Of a stretch of 64,000 bases of DNA, positions 19,619-31,691 are shown one piece after another (position 1 is the first letter of the stretch; every line of letters starts with the position of its first letter). The notes beneath the pieces were generated by a model. It was not told where the DNA came from, made no database searches, and was given only the letters and a program-made list of their open reading frames with translations. Source of the stretch: Verpa conica (taxonomy: Eukaryota; Ascomycota; Pezizomycetes; Pezizales; Morchellaceae); assembly GCA_033030425.1 (NCBI GenBank), contig JAUFSD010000008.1, forward strand, positions 124,001 through 188,000. Reading direction: 5' to 3'. The translations under genes were made by a program, and so were the position numbers.

Positions 19619-20658
19619 CTAACTCTTTTCTTTATCGTATAAGGTTTGCTTTATATTTGCAAGATCCCGGCGATGGCCATCCACAACGCTAATTATGTCT
19701 GCACTTGTGAGTAATAAACTGAATTTTTTAACCCATCCATCTGAGTCTGCTGACATTTTGAAGGCGACAGTCATAAGCGGTTTACGATACCTCTGGGAAA
19801 CATCGACGAGGTGGTCTACTGCCGCAAGAAATTTAGGGTGCTCATGCTCCCCAACACGCTTAGATGGCAACCCTAGCGAGACACGGAGGTCACCGGGTCC
19901 AAGCATCAGCGAATTCACACCGGGCGTCGACGCAATTGCCTCTGCATTGGTGAGGGCAATCTATGGGTCTGCAATTAGTTTTTGGTTATGGTTTAAGGCA
20001 CAAGGAAACTTACCGTGCTTTCGATTTGACAGATTACTGCAATATGTTCATCGGCGATTCTCTCATGAGAAGAACCAGGCGGAGCCATATCCGTTGCTCC
20101 TGCAATCAGAGCTGAAGGTGATAAAGAGCGTTCACCACCAGAATATGGATATTTTGTTTTCATAACAGCGTGGGCGGCTTGCTCAGGGGTATCAATATGA
20201 GGGAATATTATGCCAGCAGCACCTGCATATGTTTTATATCTCAGTGTAATTCTTCTCTATGCTTGGCTAGAAGGGACCGCTAACCAGCGTCCAGCGCGTG
20301 TGTTAAAAGGTCTGAATATGGTCCTGGTACTCGAACTACTGCGCAAGTTTTTCCTTCACTAGCTAAGTTGATGGTCTGGATAAGTTGGACCAGAGTCTCT
20401 GCGTTGATGGCACTTTTCATTTGTATTAGAATGAAGTTATAGGATAAGACACGAGTGATGAACATACGTATGTAGGGCATCGACCATGATAAAGTCAAAG
20501 CCGAGAACAGCGACTGATCGGGCGACGACTGTATGCGGAAAGGATATAGCAGAACCGAACAAATGTGTTGGTGCACCAGAGGAAGGGTCGAGAGTTGATT
20601 CAATGGCTTTAGCCAAATTAGAGGGCTGAAAAAGAGAATACGCTCGTAGACGCTGCAT
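19619..20658 (-). CDS. HpcH/HpaI-family aldolase (2-oxo-acid aldolase / citrate lyase-like)
   Basis: This family cleaves 4-hydroxy-2-oxo acids, such as 4-hydroxy-2-oxoheptanedioate, into pyruvate and an aldehyde using a divalent metal. Proposed exons, minus strand: 20658-20468, 20412-20285, 20222-20014, 19960-19619, giving 289 aa; introns of 55, 62 and 53 nt with GTATGT, GTTAGC and GTAAGT donors. Signatures: GSAISFPHTVVARSVA and GFDFIMVDALH near residues 30-60, INLASEGKTCAVVRVPG, GAAGIIFPHIDTPEQA, then ICQIES and LMLGPGDLRVSLG, which hold the metal-ligating Glu and Asp. The catalytic parts are complete. No targeting peptide follows ATG 20658, so a cytosolic role is likely; a longer upstream frame in a different phase does not join it. 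Substrate is not determinable. Confidence 0.88.
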
Positions 20659-21020
20659 CGCTTTTTGGGGCCGTGACTCTTAGAGGGGAGACAATGTTCT
20701 TGATAATTGAGCGTGTTGAGCTTGTAAATTTATGTTTGAAATATTGCGGGGCTACCATGCACCTTAGTCCCGATATCCCGTACAAGGGTCTGGTATAAAG
20801 TGACCCAACGGTAGAGGTCTGTATGTAGGATAAAGTAGTACTTGTAATCTTATGGTGTTTGTAGAATGAACTGCTATTGTATACCATGCAAAATTGTAGG
20901 CTTGGCGTAAACCCCGAGTAATCCTATGAAACTAGAATGGACTACCGTATAAACTAGTGAGACTCATAATAACGCTAAGAGGTTGAAATACAGTCACTAG
21001 GCAGATATATTTGTGATGTA

Positions 21021-21508
21021 TGGTGCGCGCAGTTATAAACCCGGACCAACATTTTGAGCCGATATTCCAACACAACTAATGGATAGAATTTTCTATAAAA
21101 ACTTGGGAAACTTTCTAATATACTATTAAAGCTTCCCAAGTTTTTATAGGCCATTAGGGGCTATGGTTGTTGTGGAATAAAACCTCAATTTTGGGTGTGA
21201 AAAGTGTCATATGGAACAGTTCCCTATTATACCCAGACCATGACCAGATGTACTTAGGTATATTTTTCCAGTATTATATATTAAAGTACTGTTTTTCATT
21301 CTAAAAATACTGGGGTATACTCTTTAAGTCACTGGAGATCTTTTGAAAGTGTTATAAGAGAGTTTATATTTTTGAGGGGAAGTAGTCAACAATATTAGGC
21401 ATCATGAGCATACTTGGGCATACTTGGGCATACTTTGGCGCTTTTAGGCATGATAGGCGTGTTCCAAGCCCAATTTTTATTGGTCCGGGTTTAAGACCGT
21501 GCGCACCA
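21021..21508. mobile_element. TIR element T2, inserted inside the left terminus of T1
   Basis: Flanked by TA at 21019-21020 and 21509-21510. The 29-nt termini TGGTGCGCGCAGTTATAAAC... and, reversed, TGGTGCGCACGGTCTTAAAC... match at 25 of 29 and share the terminal CCGGACCAA. It interrupts T1 exactly 28 bp from its end. It contains a three-fold tandem of GGCATACTT near 21412-21437 and a palindromic insert T3. A shorter relative lies at 57351-57580. Confidence 0.85.
21065..21177. mobile_element. Foldback element T3 (113 bp) inside T2
   Basis: Flanked by TA at 21063-21064 and 21178-21179. Ends TTCCAACACAAC and, reversed, TTCCACAACAAC. The centre holds a 20-nt inverted repeat (21093-21112 against 21149-21130, 19 identical) around CTATAAAAACTTGGGAA, so most of the element can fold into one hairpin. 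The relative of T2 at 57351 lacks this segment. Confidence 0.6.
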
Positions 21509-23588
21509 TAGTTTCAGGTGAGACAGCGCACGGTTCCTGGTGGAAAGCCCAAGATTCACCCAACTTTGAAAATCTACTGAAAAATAAATATCAAGGTTGA
21601 AAATCTACTATTCAAGATGTAAATATTTCATATTATAAAGTATTTTTTGAAATTTAGTATAATATTTCACCTTATGTATAAATTTTTTAAGAAGTTACTA
21701 AACTGTACCTAAAAATGCTAATTATTTCCGCCAAGACTAATTTCTATACCACCTAGAGGGGCCAAAGCACCATTCAATAAGCTTTAAAGAACTACAAAAA
21801 ATGAATACACATATGAAAAATACTAAATAAAACATATAGATATCTGAAGTAGTAGAAATGTTTTAGAAATTTAGGAAAGATTTTTATCTATTTATGTTGG
21901 TTTATAATAAATTTCTAAACAGGTGGAGGAGGAAGCCGAGGCAAACTCCGTCATCTGAAACCGCATCACGAACATATCTGCCTAGTGACGGTATATTATG
22001 TCCGTTTTGCATTATATGCAGGCTCAGTCGATTCTAAAAACGTACTAAGAATACGAGGTCTTCAATACTTCCCGGAATGCATTGCCTACTGTCACATTAT
22101 ACCTTCAAGATGTAATGCGCCTGATGCGGTTTTACCTTGATTATAAGGCTAAGTTTGTGCGGGCGAGAAATAAATTCCCGAATTGACGAATGGCACAGAC
22201 TTACAAAGTGACCTCGTAGGAAGGACATGGCACTCCTAGTTATTGTATTCTGGAAAGGCTTGAATACTACGAGTACCGTGTAATCTCTGGTACAATGGGG
22301 TGGCCTGGGCTAGTTGGAACCAAAATACTTAAGTAATAATCATCATGCCCGGGATTATACGGTAGAGTACTAGAGACTACATGACACCGCCCGGCCGACG
22401 AGTAAAAAGAACCTGCACATGTAACTGAATCGCGTCAAAAAACCAATAATCGCACTAGGGCCCACCTGACTACTGAACACAACACCAGAGCACTTAAAGC
22501 CAGGGCACTCTTGTGTAAATATATACCTTTTAGACCCTTTATCAACATCTAAAATCATATATATTTTATACTCCTACTGGGGTTAGGCATGCTGCTTATA
22601 CGATTGCTATCTACCAGTTATCATAAAGAATATCTATGACCTCATCCGCCTAACAATCGTAATAGCCATAATACAGCAACCTATAAGCTCATTGTAGAAA
22701 CAAGGATTCATAAGTAGGGATTCTATGGCCAGTGCACGCTTAAAGGCTTGGAGAGTAGTGTAAGGCGCCATTCATGCAAATAAAAACTATTTAGGACTTC
22801 CTGCCGGGGGAGGGTCTCGTAAAATGCCGTGGGGGAACCCTCTTTCAGAATTCATTTTTTCGCAAACTCGTCATGTTACATCTTACAATGCTCTGAACTA
22901 AGTATGCCCGGAAAGAGTTATAGGTGTAAGTAGGCCGTCCCAGCTTAGCCCACATAGCCTAACTACAGACGAACCCCCGCTGTGGGCGGTGATCATTGTC
23001 CCCATTGCCCAGTGCCATTTGGCGGGCCGCATGCCTTGAAAGAGCCACCTATAACCACATCCGAGTCCAGTTATTCTATTATAATAATAGAAGTAAATTA
23101 ACTTTCTCTGGCCACTATGATTGGTAGAGAGCTTTGACATTATTCCTAGGTAATTCAGCCTACTAGAGAACCCGAACCCAAGAACCGAAACGCCCACACC
23201 CATTTATGAATAAACACGACCCAAGCCATTCATGAAATCCTGTTATTTCCCAACATACAACAAACCCCATACCCTACCAACTTAATTCCCAATCCTGCGA
23301 GAATCCAGATTGGATCTTTATAGTTACATATCACCATACGCCTATCCCTCCGCAAAAAAAAAAATCACACCCCATGAAAATCATCAACTATCTCTGAACA
23401 TCAACCACTACAAATATAAACCCCAATTTATGAAAAAAATAATAATGAAATATAGGACAAGGGGAGGGGTGGAAGCCCTTTATATAAGTCCATAGATATA
23501 AAAATTACAAGAATATACAAACTATATATCGCAACCAATACAACACACTACTCGCAATCCACACAAAAAAACCTCCCCTCTTCAAAAC

Positions 23589-24704
23589 CTACAAAACCAC
23601 CACAACACCCAACACCACAAACAACCCCGCAGCAACCGTTACCATACCCACACTCCTCCCTCCAGCAGCATTATTCATATACAGCCCACCCCCAGTACCC
23701 ATCTTAATAGTCGTATTGTAATTCATCTGACTGTCAGGATTATCGCATGTTGAGTTATAGCACGGATCATCCAGGCCGATGTGAGAATTAATGCTTCCGC
23801 TGGACTGTGCGGCGTCTGTGCTGTAGCTCACGACGACGGAGCCGTCGATGGTTGTTGCGGTGGGGGCGGGTCTGTAGACGAAGGTTCGTGAGGATGTTTG
23901 GTACGATGTGTGGCTCATGTGGATTCTAGTTGAGCTGTAGAGGGCGCTGGAGGAAGGGGTGATTGAAGATGAAGTGGATGATGAGGTGGTTGAAGTGGTT
24001 GGAGTGGTTGATGAGGTGGTGGTTGGTGGGAGTATTATGTCTGTGAGGAAGATAAACGAGACGGTGGGGAGGGCGAGAGAGGTTGTGTTGAAAGGTACAG
24101 AGGTCGCTATAGTGGCGGGTTCGGAAGCAGTTGTAATAGTACCATTATATTCTGTAGTTGAAGTGGGTAGAGTGATCGGGGTTGTTGATTCAGTGCTAGA
24201 AGTAACGGAAGATGCTGATTCAATGTTAGATATGGATGTCACTCCAGGAACAGCAGTATCTACAGAAGTTGAAGCAGTAGGTTCAACTATCGAGACCGAA
24301 CTGTCTGTCGAAATAACAGTATATGTAAACCCCAAATCAACACTCGTGCTCGGAACCCCAAGGACCTCAGTCCCCACAGAAGTTACGACCGTTGGTAAAG
24401 GCCCAACAATATCCGCGATAGTACTAGTAATCTGCGCAGCAATAGCCGTGGTAGTCCCAACCGCACCCACAATTGAGGAACCCACCACAGCATCATTCGG
24501 CGGCGGTGCTACAGAAACCACAGCATCATTCGGAGGGCCCTCAACAACTGCAGAAACCGCTGCTACAGCATCATCTACTATAGGCGCAAGACGACGACGA
24601 TGGCGATGAGAATGAGAATGACCTGGAACCCGAGCCCATGCCAATTCCGAAAACGCCAACACTCCAACCAACAGCCGGCCGTACGAGGATGTCGAGATAT
24701 ACAT
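23589..24704 (-). CDS. Ser/Thr-rich GPI-anchored cell-surface protein, 371 aa
   Basis: Start chosen at the first ATG (24704). A signal peptide follows (SYGRLLVGVLAFSELAWA), then a basic RHRRR stretch near residue 35 that could be a Kex2-type cleavage site. The mature part is dominated by Ser, Thr and Val, with imperfect repeats of PPNDAVV (about residues 58-75) and dense TTSST runs suited to O-mannosylation. There are two Cys close together in PCYNSTCDNPDS near residue 325. The C-terminus GMVTVAAGLFVVLGVVVVL is a hydrophobic GPI-attachment tail preceded by small residues (NNAAGG). Predicted to sit in the wall or plasma membrane. No enzymatic domain seen. A TATAAATA box lies upstream of the ATG on the minus strand (24735-24728). 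Confidence 0.82.
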   Translation of the reverse strand: MYISTSSYGRLLVGVLAFSELAWARVPGHSHSHRHRRRLAPIVDDAVAAVSAVVEGPPNDAVVSVAPPPNDAVVGSSIVGAVGTTTAIAAQITSTIADIVGPLPTVVTSVGTEVLGVPSTSVDLGFTYTVISTDSSVSIVEPTASTSVDTAVPGVTSISNIESASSVTSSTESTTPITLPTSTTEYNGTITTASEPATIATSVPFNTTSLALPTVSFIFLTDIILPPTTTSSTTPTTSTTSSSTSSSITPSSSALYSSTRIHMSHTSYQTSSRTFVYRPAPTATTIDGSVVVSYSTDAAQSSGSINSHIGLDDPCYNSTCDNPDSQMNYNTTIKMGTGGGLYMNNAAGGRSVGMVTVAAGLFVVLGVVVVL

Positions 24705-27700
24705 CTTTTGTGATTCTTTCAATGGTTTATTTATAGGATATTATAGAATATTTTCTGTCGGTTTTATTTTATTTTTGGTTCGGTTTCAAGGTGAGTTCGG
24801 ATAGGTTGAGTTTTGCTATAAATTCAACATGGCCAGTAGGAAAATATCCAATAGTCTATGTGTCTTTTTTTGGTTCAAATAAAGTCGAGACCCCAGGCCT
24901 GAAAGTAGTAAAAAATCTGCAGGTTCGACCCGACGAAAAATCCTAAATCCACGTTCAGCTGAAAAAATCCCCAAAAAACGCATCGAGCAAAAACAAAAAA
25001 ACATACTCAACGCAAGAAAAGAATGGACACAGAAACAAAGTCTGTTTGCCTTTGGGGGGGGGAAACGAGCGTAAGGGGGGGGTGGGAAGCTTTCGCGAAG
25101 AAGCTGAAGAAAAGAGAAGAAGAAAAAAAAAGAAGAGAAGAGGGAGAGAAAGGCTCTAAAGAAATGGAAAAGGAAAAAGTAATCATACCTGCATAACATT
25201 CGCCAATCCATCCATTCGCTAACCTGAACCGCCACCAACTCGGACTTACCCCATCCCCAATCACACGATGGCAGCTGTCGTTGTCCGCTCGATACGTTGG
25301 ACCCGACACAACGGTAACCCGTCCATTTAGATGCAGGGGAGGGGGGGGAGATGCGAGGTACACACCTTTAGTCCCATTACCCCGAACTGTGATTAGCTAG
25401 AACATGTAATTGCAGAGCCTATATAGAACGGATATTAAGAACACACGGACTGACTAAATAATTGTAAGCTGGGCCAATACGAGCCGTGAAGCCAGGGGCG
25501 GGGGGTCATTAGCAGCTAAGGTATGCATAGCCACACGGTGCGAAACGCCAGAGAACCTCAGCTTCACTTCCACCTCGGAGATACTTTCAATCCAAACCTC
25601 TCGCGAACTGCCTCCTCGGCGGAGTCCGCCCTCGCAGTGCTGTCCGTTGATTGGGGCGATAGATAGTTGAAAGCGACTGTTTACAGAAACCCCTGGCTAA
25701 ATCCACCAAGCCGGCTAATCAATCAGCTACGTTGCGATTGATGAACCGGGACTTAAAAGCTTGGGAGGTGAGTTTATTTAGATATCACCACCTATTTCCC
25801 CGAACTCCGATCCGGAACTCGGGACATGGGGTCTGAGAGGAAGTTCTCCGTTACGTACGTTAAACACAATGCCAGAGTATTCCGTCTGATTACTCAAATC
25901 TCACATGGCACTCTACTCTAAATACCGAGACCGAGACCAGAGCCCCAATCCACACTGCACAGACACAACCTGATTGGACCACCCAAAACAATGTTCCAGA
26001 GATCTCAAGCCTCGACCTACACCCAGGCTTTTGGTTTTTTGTTCCGTATAGATTACGGCACCGGTCCCTGACAATCAATACCTCGCTTAGTAGATTAAAC
26101 ACCTTCCTCTAGTTGTCACTCGGAGGTCTCGACACCGCTAGAAGATACACCCAGGGAGTCGTGAGATGGTGTAGTTAGCCTAGTGTTGCAACATATGCCG
26201 AGGTTTCATAATAAATACATGTACCCAGCACTCGGCGCCGAGTATTTCACGGAAACCCGATCGTGGAGGAGTGTTACCCGGCCACGGTCCGCCAGGCATT
26301 GCCAATTTTATACGGTGTGGGAATCATTACCCCAGCCCTCACGACATACCCGCACTAAGCTGGGGGACAATACGGCTGTTACCAAGATTTGGTCCTTTTT
26401 TTTTTTTCTGGGCCTTATTTTGATGTCTCAGGAAACAGTTGTTTTGCTTCATATCGTCTCTGATGAGTATCATTTCCGATGACTCTCAGAAGAAATATAC
26501 GGTGAATGACTTGACGATTGAGTGTCCTCTTATGAGGGCCGTGACACTCATATAGTTATCTAAATGAAGCGGGGGTGTTATCTGTAGTAAAAGAAATACC
26601 CCCCAGCCGCCAACTAAAGTGTGTACCGAGTCAAAGCTGAAGAACACTACCATAGGAAGACAGTCCATCTGTTTTGAAAGAGGGGAAAGTGCTTCCGTAC
26701 TCAGGGCCAGAAATTCATTTCTACCTACCTCCAGCGGCGCGCGTAGTAATATTATAGATAATCTAAAAAAAGTTGCACCAGCCCCTCTAAAAGCTCTTCA
26801 CAAAATACCAAAGAGCATGGAAAAACGTTTTTCCGAGAAACGATTCAAAGAATTTTTATCCTACTTGACCATCAGTTTAATACCACTACGTACACTAAAA
26901 AAGGAGCAATGAATTATCCACCATACCCCCCTAAAGAAACAACAACGAAATGTAACGGTTGCATCCTCCCCCCCCTCTAATTTTATTAAATGTAAGGCTA
27001 GCACCAATCACACTATATTATGTTAGGCGCCAAGAGCTGAAGACAAAAGCGTGACCTCGTATGAGGATATGTACCAGTAAAATATATAGCCAAGAAAAAA
27101 TACTGGGCGGCAAGGACCCGACATAGCGAGGTGCAGCCGTATGTGGATGATTTAGTCTTTTTTCTTTCTTTTGCTAGGGTTTTATCGGGTTGCAAGGTCT
27201 ATGTTGGCAATAACCTTAAGTATGCAAATAGAGGGTTTAAACATATGCCGGGGATGGGTTTATAAAAACATCTATGCACCCTACATGTAAATGCACGTCC
27301 CCCTGTCCGAAAAGAATCAGTGGCGTTATGCAGAGGCGTCCTACAAAGAAATTGACAGGTCTATTACATCTAGAATAAGAAAATAAGATAAGATCTGTCC
27401 AACTAGGCACACTTTATCATTACCAACTATTTACCAGAATCTAATACGGGTCCTTTTATAAGCCACTAACACCACACGCCACACCACATACTACTTCCGC
27501 AATCACCCCCCCAGACCAGCCAAGGAAACAAAAACAAAACAAAAACGACTTTTATTCGTTTCAGATAAATTAATAGGTCCCTGAATCATATAAAATCTCG
27601 CTTAGGACAAAATATACATACAGCGTGCAGACAGCCCCCCATTATACTATTTACTATACGCAAAACCAGCAAACCTTACAATAACTCGGGAGACCGAATC

Positions 27701-28459
27701 ATAAGCACGCGATATACAGAACCTCTCGGATGCTTTTCTTTCTCTCCCACATCTTATTAACAAACTCCGGCGATAAGCACGGACAAATAACGACCTCATA
27801 CAAAAACACGAGCACGGCCGAACCGATACCTTTTTCAACTAGGTATGTATGCTCGCGCGCCGAGAACTTGAGGAACATACCCAACTAGACTATACACGTG
27901 CATTCATAAAGCCTACCCAAATACCCCCCCTAGCAAATTAACACGCACGGCTCCGAGAAGAAAAGAAGGGGAAAGCACTCTCAACTCAGAGTAAGGACGA
28001 GAGGCGTTGTTTCGTTTGTCAACTAAATAATTGGCCGAGTCTTTTTTCCGCCAAGACTAATATGTATCTCCTGTAAAATAAGCCGATACATAGCCCACAT
28101 ATTTCATACCGAGGCATACACCCCCAGAGTTCCGAGCGCCGGTAGTGGTGATAAGACATTTCTGGTATAAACGGTAGTTTATACTTTCCTTTTCAGAGAT
28201 ACGGGTTTCGGCGGTTTTTTCTGCACACGTGGGAGGTCTCACTTGATTCCCGGGTATCCGGAGGTATTGCGTTATTTTCCAGCGTCTGTGCTAAAGTTCT
28301 CGGATGTTTCATCACTTATACCTCTAGGAACGATACTTTAGTATGTTTAGGTGTCGCGTGATATCTCATGATCTATAAACACATTTCTCTATTCCGGGGA
28401 GAGCACCAGAACAGGCGAATAAATCCATAAAGTTATATAGAAACTACAAACTCAAAGAA
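24705..28459. other. Long intergenic region
   Basis: No gene that I can support. Purine-rich low complexity around 25060-25160, a run of T near 26397-26407. Frames at 24816-25363, 26183-26482, 26619-26912 and 27647-27884 are low-complexity or lack recognisable sequence. Nothing resembling tRNA or rRNA was found. Confidence 0.5.
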
Positions 28460-30586
28460 TTAAACCTGCTCTTCCGTCTTCTCACTAGCGCTATCCGCCC
28501 CCGAATGGATAATCTTAAGCACTACCGCTTCCACCACCGACGGCTCAACCCTCCCCCCCATCTCTCTCATAATCTTCCCAACAAACCAGCTGCGTAGTCT
28601 CTTGGCCTTTTTATCGTCTAGTTTCTTCCCGCTTATGAGACCTTTGGGATCCCTCAGGTGGGCTAGAACGTCAACTGTGCTTTCGTCCTGCTGGGACATG
28701 ACTTTCTCTGCGATTGCGTACAGCTCCTCGTCTGTTACAGGGTGCATTTCGAGGCCCTCGTTCTTGATGATCCTCGCGACAGAATGCTCTTCAGTAGGGT
28801 TATCAAGTAGGCGACTGAGGAGGTTTTTAGCAGTAGAGCCTAGGAGGTCCAGTTAATGCATCACCAACTAATAATTTTTAGTATAGAAAGTAAGCTTACC
28901 ATTAATCTTTTTACCAATGACATGAGCTATAAGATCACTCATCTGAGCAGGTTTGATCGGGTTCTCCATCCACGGTATATTTCTCGTAGTTAATTGACCA
29001 CCAAGCTCGTGGATGACCCAGTTCCCAACTAGAGTCCCATACTCCTCTACCAAGCCCAACCTCTTCTTCTCATTCTTCAGCATCTGCTTCTTCTGCACGT
29101 TATTCGCGGCAGTTATTTCCGACTTCTTGTACTTGTATTTGAGGATCTGTAGTAGGACTTGTCTAGTGACTTCTTTATAGAACCACACAACACCAAGCTC
29201 AGTCGCAGACGCACGAGCCTCATCCCAAAGCATCAAAGTCTTTGCATCCTTCATCTTCAAATCATACGGAGGATTCGTCAGATGCCCAATGATCTGATCT
29301 GGGAGTAACGGACAACTCTCTATCGTCCTCTTAACAAGCGCCTAAAAAAAAAGATCAGCCCCCCTGCGGAACCACACACACACATAGTAACAAACCCTCG
29401 ATACAAACACCGGTGGTAGATCCGGGTCTGGCATGAATCTATAATCAACCTCTCCTTCTTTTCCTCTAAGTCTTCTCGTAACACCTTTTTCTGCATCCCA
29501 CCCTCGAGTCTCTCCAACGATTACACCACCACCCTCCAATACCGCAACCTGTCTACGGGCCTCGGAGTCGACTGCCTCTTGGACCGCCTTCAAGCTCGCC
29601 ACATTCTTGATCTCGCACCGCTGGCCGTACCCCACCGGGCCGTCGCGGAGCCTAACGCTCACATTCACATCAGCACGAAGCCCGCCCCACTCCATGCCAA
29701 CCACACACGCATCCACGGCCTTCAAGACGGCCTGTATCTTGCGCATGACCAACGCCGGGAACGCCGCATCCGGACAATCAAACGGATGGGTTATGATCTC
29801 AACCAGCGGGGACCCGACCCTGTTTAGGTCTATGAGCGAGTTTGGGGGACTGGCGATTGTTTTGCCGGTGTCTTGCTCGAGTTGGATTTGTTGGATGTCG
29901 ATGCGGACGCATTCTTCGCAGTCGTGGTCTGCGGGGTTGACCCCGTCGTGCGGGAAGAGTAGGAGGTGTCCGTCGGTGGCGAGTGGGTGGTAGAATTGCG
30001 TGAGTTGGTAGCCGGCGGGTTGGTCCCAGTAGAAGTAGTGCTTTCGGTCGAAGCGGGAGGCGTGTGGGATGGTGCATTTGAAGGCGAGGGCGGCGCGGAT
30101 TGCGGGGAGAAGAACGGTGGGGTTGAATGTTGGCTGGGTCCCCGGGAGGGAGGCGTCAAAGACGGAGATGTGGGTGTTTGGGGGCGCTGTATGGGTGGTT
30201 TTGGCATCTGGATGTGTAGTGTTAGCATGTAGTGATACAGGTATAGATATAGACAGACCTGAGAAGAGCTTTCGGGTGGTGTTGAGTTGGGCGTGGATCT
30301 CGAGACCGGCTGTTATTATCCATTTGGAGTCTGGGCCCTCTGTTACTTCGTTCTTTTCCTTCTCGTGTTGGTGTTTCTCTCTGCTCCGGGCTTTTAACTG
30401 CTTCTTGAACTCTTTTTGGAACTCGGACGTGGAGGCGCCTTCTTCTGCTGCTCCGGAGGGGTAGGTTTCGGTCGTTGCATGGCGCCGGCCGGGGGGGCTC
30501 CGATACGGCCGGAGAAGCGGGGTTGGGAAGATCCTGCGGATGAGACATCTGTGGCAGAGAGATAGAATCGGGGGGGAGGGGGCCAT
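28460..30586 (-). CDS. gatB: Mitochondrial glutamyl-tRNA(Gln) amidotransferase subunit B
   Basis: GatB is the glutamyl-tRNA(Gln)-binding and kinase subunit of the GatFAB complex, which makes Gln-tRNA(Gln) in mitochondria. Proposed exons, minus strand: 30586-30259, 30207-29396, 29341-28900, 28839-28460, giving 653 aa; introns of 51, 54 and 60 nt with a TGCTAACAC branch in the first. The N-terminus is Arg-rich and acid-free (MAPSPPILSLCHRCLIRRIF), typical of a mitochondrial presequence, followed by a charged low-complexity spacer. The catalytic cradle starts at ITAGLEIHAQLNT (~91-103), with VSVFDASLPGTQP-like, DRKHYFYWDQPAGYQ and LEQDTGKT motifs and ending RFMPDPDLPP. The C-terminal YqeY-like tRNA-binding domain covers about 540-650 (HPVTDEELYAIAEKVM, LRSWFVGKIMREMGGR). 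Intron 1 is in frame and stop-free. Confidence 0.93.
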
Positions 30587-31691
30587 TGTATGTATACGCG
30601 GGACTGGGTATAATTGTAGGTTTGTGATAATTGAGACCTGCAGATGTTGACGAGTGGAGGGTAACGAGTGGATTGATCTTCAAGGGTTCTGCAGCAACTG
30701 TATTTCAACAGTCAATTCCCCAGATACCAGGTATTGTTCGACTCTTGTATAAACACGGGGTGTGGAGTGTCTCAATCCATGATGTTTCAATGGACGTCTT
30801 TAGTGTGGGGTACATCCTTTGAGCCTCATTCTTGGCAGAGTATCCCCGGATTATTATACAGGGCTGAGACTCTGTTCTGTATTAGAGTAGAGCTTCCGTC
30901 GCATGGGGGTGATGCAGCCTTATTGCGTCTGGAGTACATACATGTACTCCAGAGCTCTTCTCATAGGTGCTGCCATGGGTCAACTTGCGAGTGATTTTGT
31001 ATGGCTCACTCACGTTATACAGGTCCCAGGAAGACCCACCAATGATAAGATATACCCGCACCCTTGTAGGGTCTGGACGGGGCCTCTCTTGACAGCTATT
31101 CTGTGACCGGGTTCTGCTTCATCTAAATGCTGCCTGGGATAAAGCCATTCGTCCCCGGTCATACAAGGGCTTAGGGTTATAGTGCTACCAAGATTTACTT
31201 GTGCATAAACAGGTTTCAAGCCAGCTTCTACAAGTATTAGTATAATACCCCACCCTTAAACTCCTACTGTCGGTGTAATATCTCTTTACCTGCCCCTCTC
31301 GAATACACTGTCCACTGCGCTCACCATATCTCTACAACTCAAAGGAATACTAACATTGCGATGATGGGTTTATACCTTGTCATAACTAAAGTATGTTTTA
31401 TTTCTATTGTTCTAATGAATCCCCTTCATATTTTAATAGTGATGAATAATTGCTTCCGTCTGGAGATGTGATTAATTCGCACCAGTGAAGATCTTCATGT
31501 CCAACTTCTGATCTCATTTCTCAATCTACCTCTCTTACCTCCAGCGACAATCCTTGATCAAGTCTAACATCAAACACATTCCAGAAGTATTTCACTACCA
31601 ACCAATCACAGTACTTTCCACAACCATACACGCACACGACACTACAGCAGTAACCCAACCCAATCACCTCTACCATTCCCCCCCCCCCCCA
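30587..31691. other. Intergenic region
   Basis: No gene supported. A near-perfect palindrome GGAGTACATACATGTACTCC lies at 30931-30950. The right end runs into a C-rich tract at 31679-31690. Confidence 0.5.

Larger units (their letters stand above)
20991..21991. mobile_element. TIR element T1 (non-autonomous DNA transposon) carrying nested elements
   Basis: Flanked by TA at 20989-20990 and 21992-21993. Left terminus (with TA) starts TACAGTCACTAGGCAGATAT; the reverse complement of the right terminus starts TACCGTCACTAGGCAGATAT. When the nested element T2 and one TA are removed, the two ends stay similar for 43 nt (37 identical), the last shared part being GTTTCAGGTGA/GTTTCAGATGA. TA targets and CAGT-like ends suggest Tc1/mariner-type mobilisation. 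The interior is AT-rich and has no transposase frame. Confidence 0.8.
20659..23588. other. Repeat-bearing AT-rich intergenic region
   Basis: Contains the nested TIR elements at 20991-21991. The remainder (21994-23588) shows only short frames without recognisable content and no RNA gene. Confidence 0.6.

Noticed and set aside
22898..23203. 101-codon minus-strand frame
   Set aside because: Sits in AT-rich spacer, no recognisable content or exon partners.
23959..24609. 216-codon plus-strand frame opposite the GPI protein gene
   Set aside because: Val/Glu-rich antisense image of the Ser/Thr-rich repeat region; no start context or independent features.
24816..25363. Two overlapping minus-strand frames rich in Phe, Ser and Leu
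   Set aside because: The composition comes from a purine-rich low-complexity tract; no coding periodicity.
21727..28059. A 17-nt identity TTTCCGCCAAGACTAAT at about 21727 and 28043
   Set aside because: Similarity does not extend on either side; no terminal repeats near 28043, so not enough to claim a second T1 copy.
29579..30708. Several long frames on both strands overlapping gatB
   Set aside because: They are shadows of the GC-rich gatB coding sequence in other frames.
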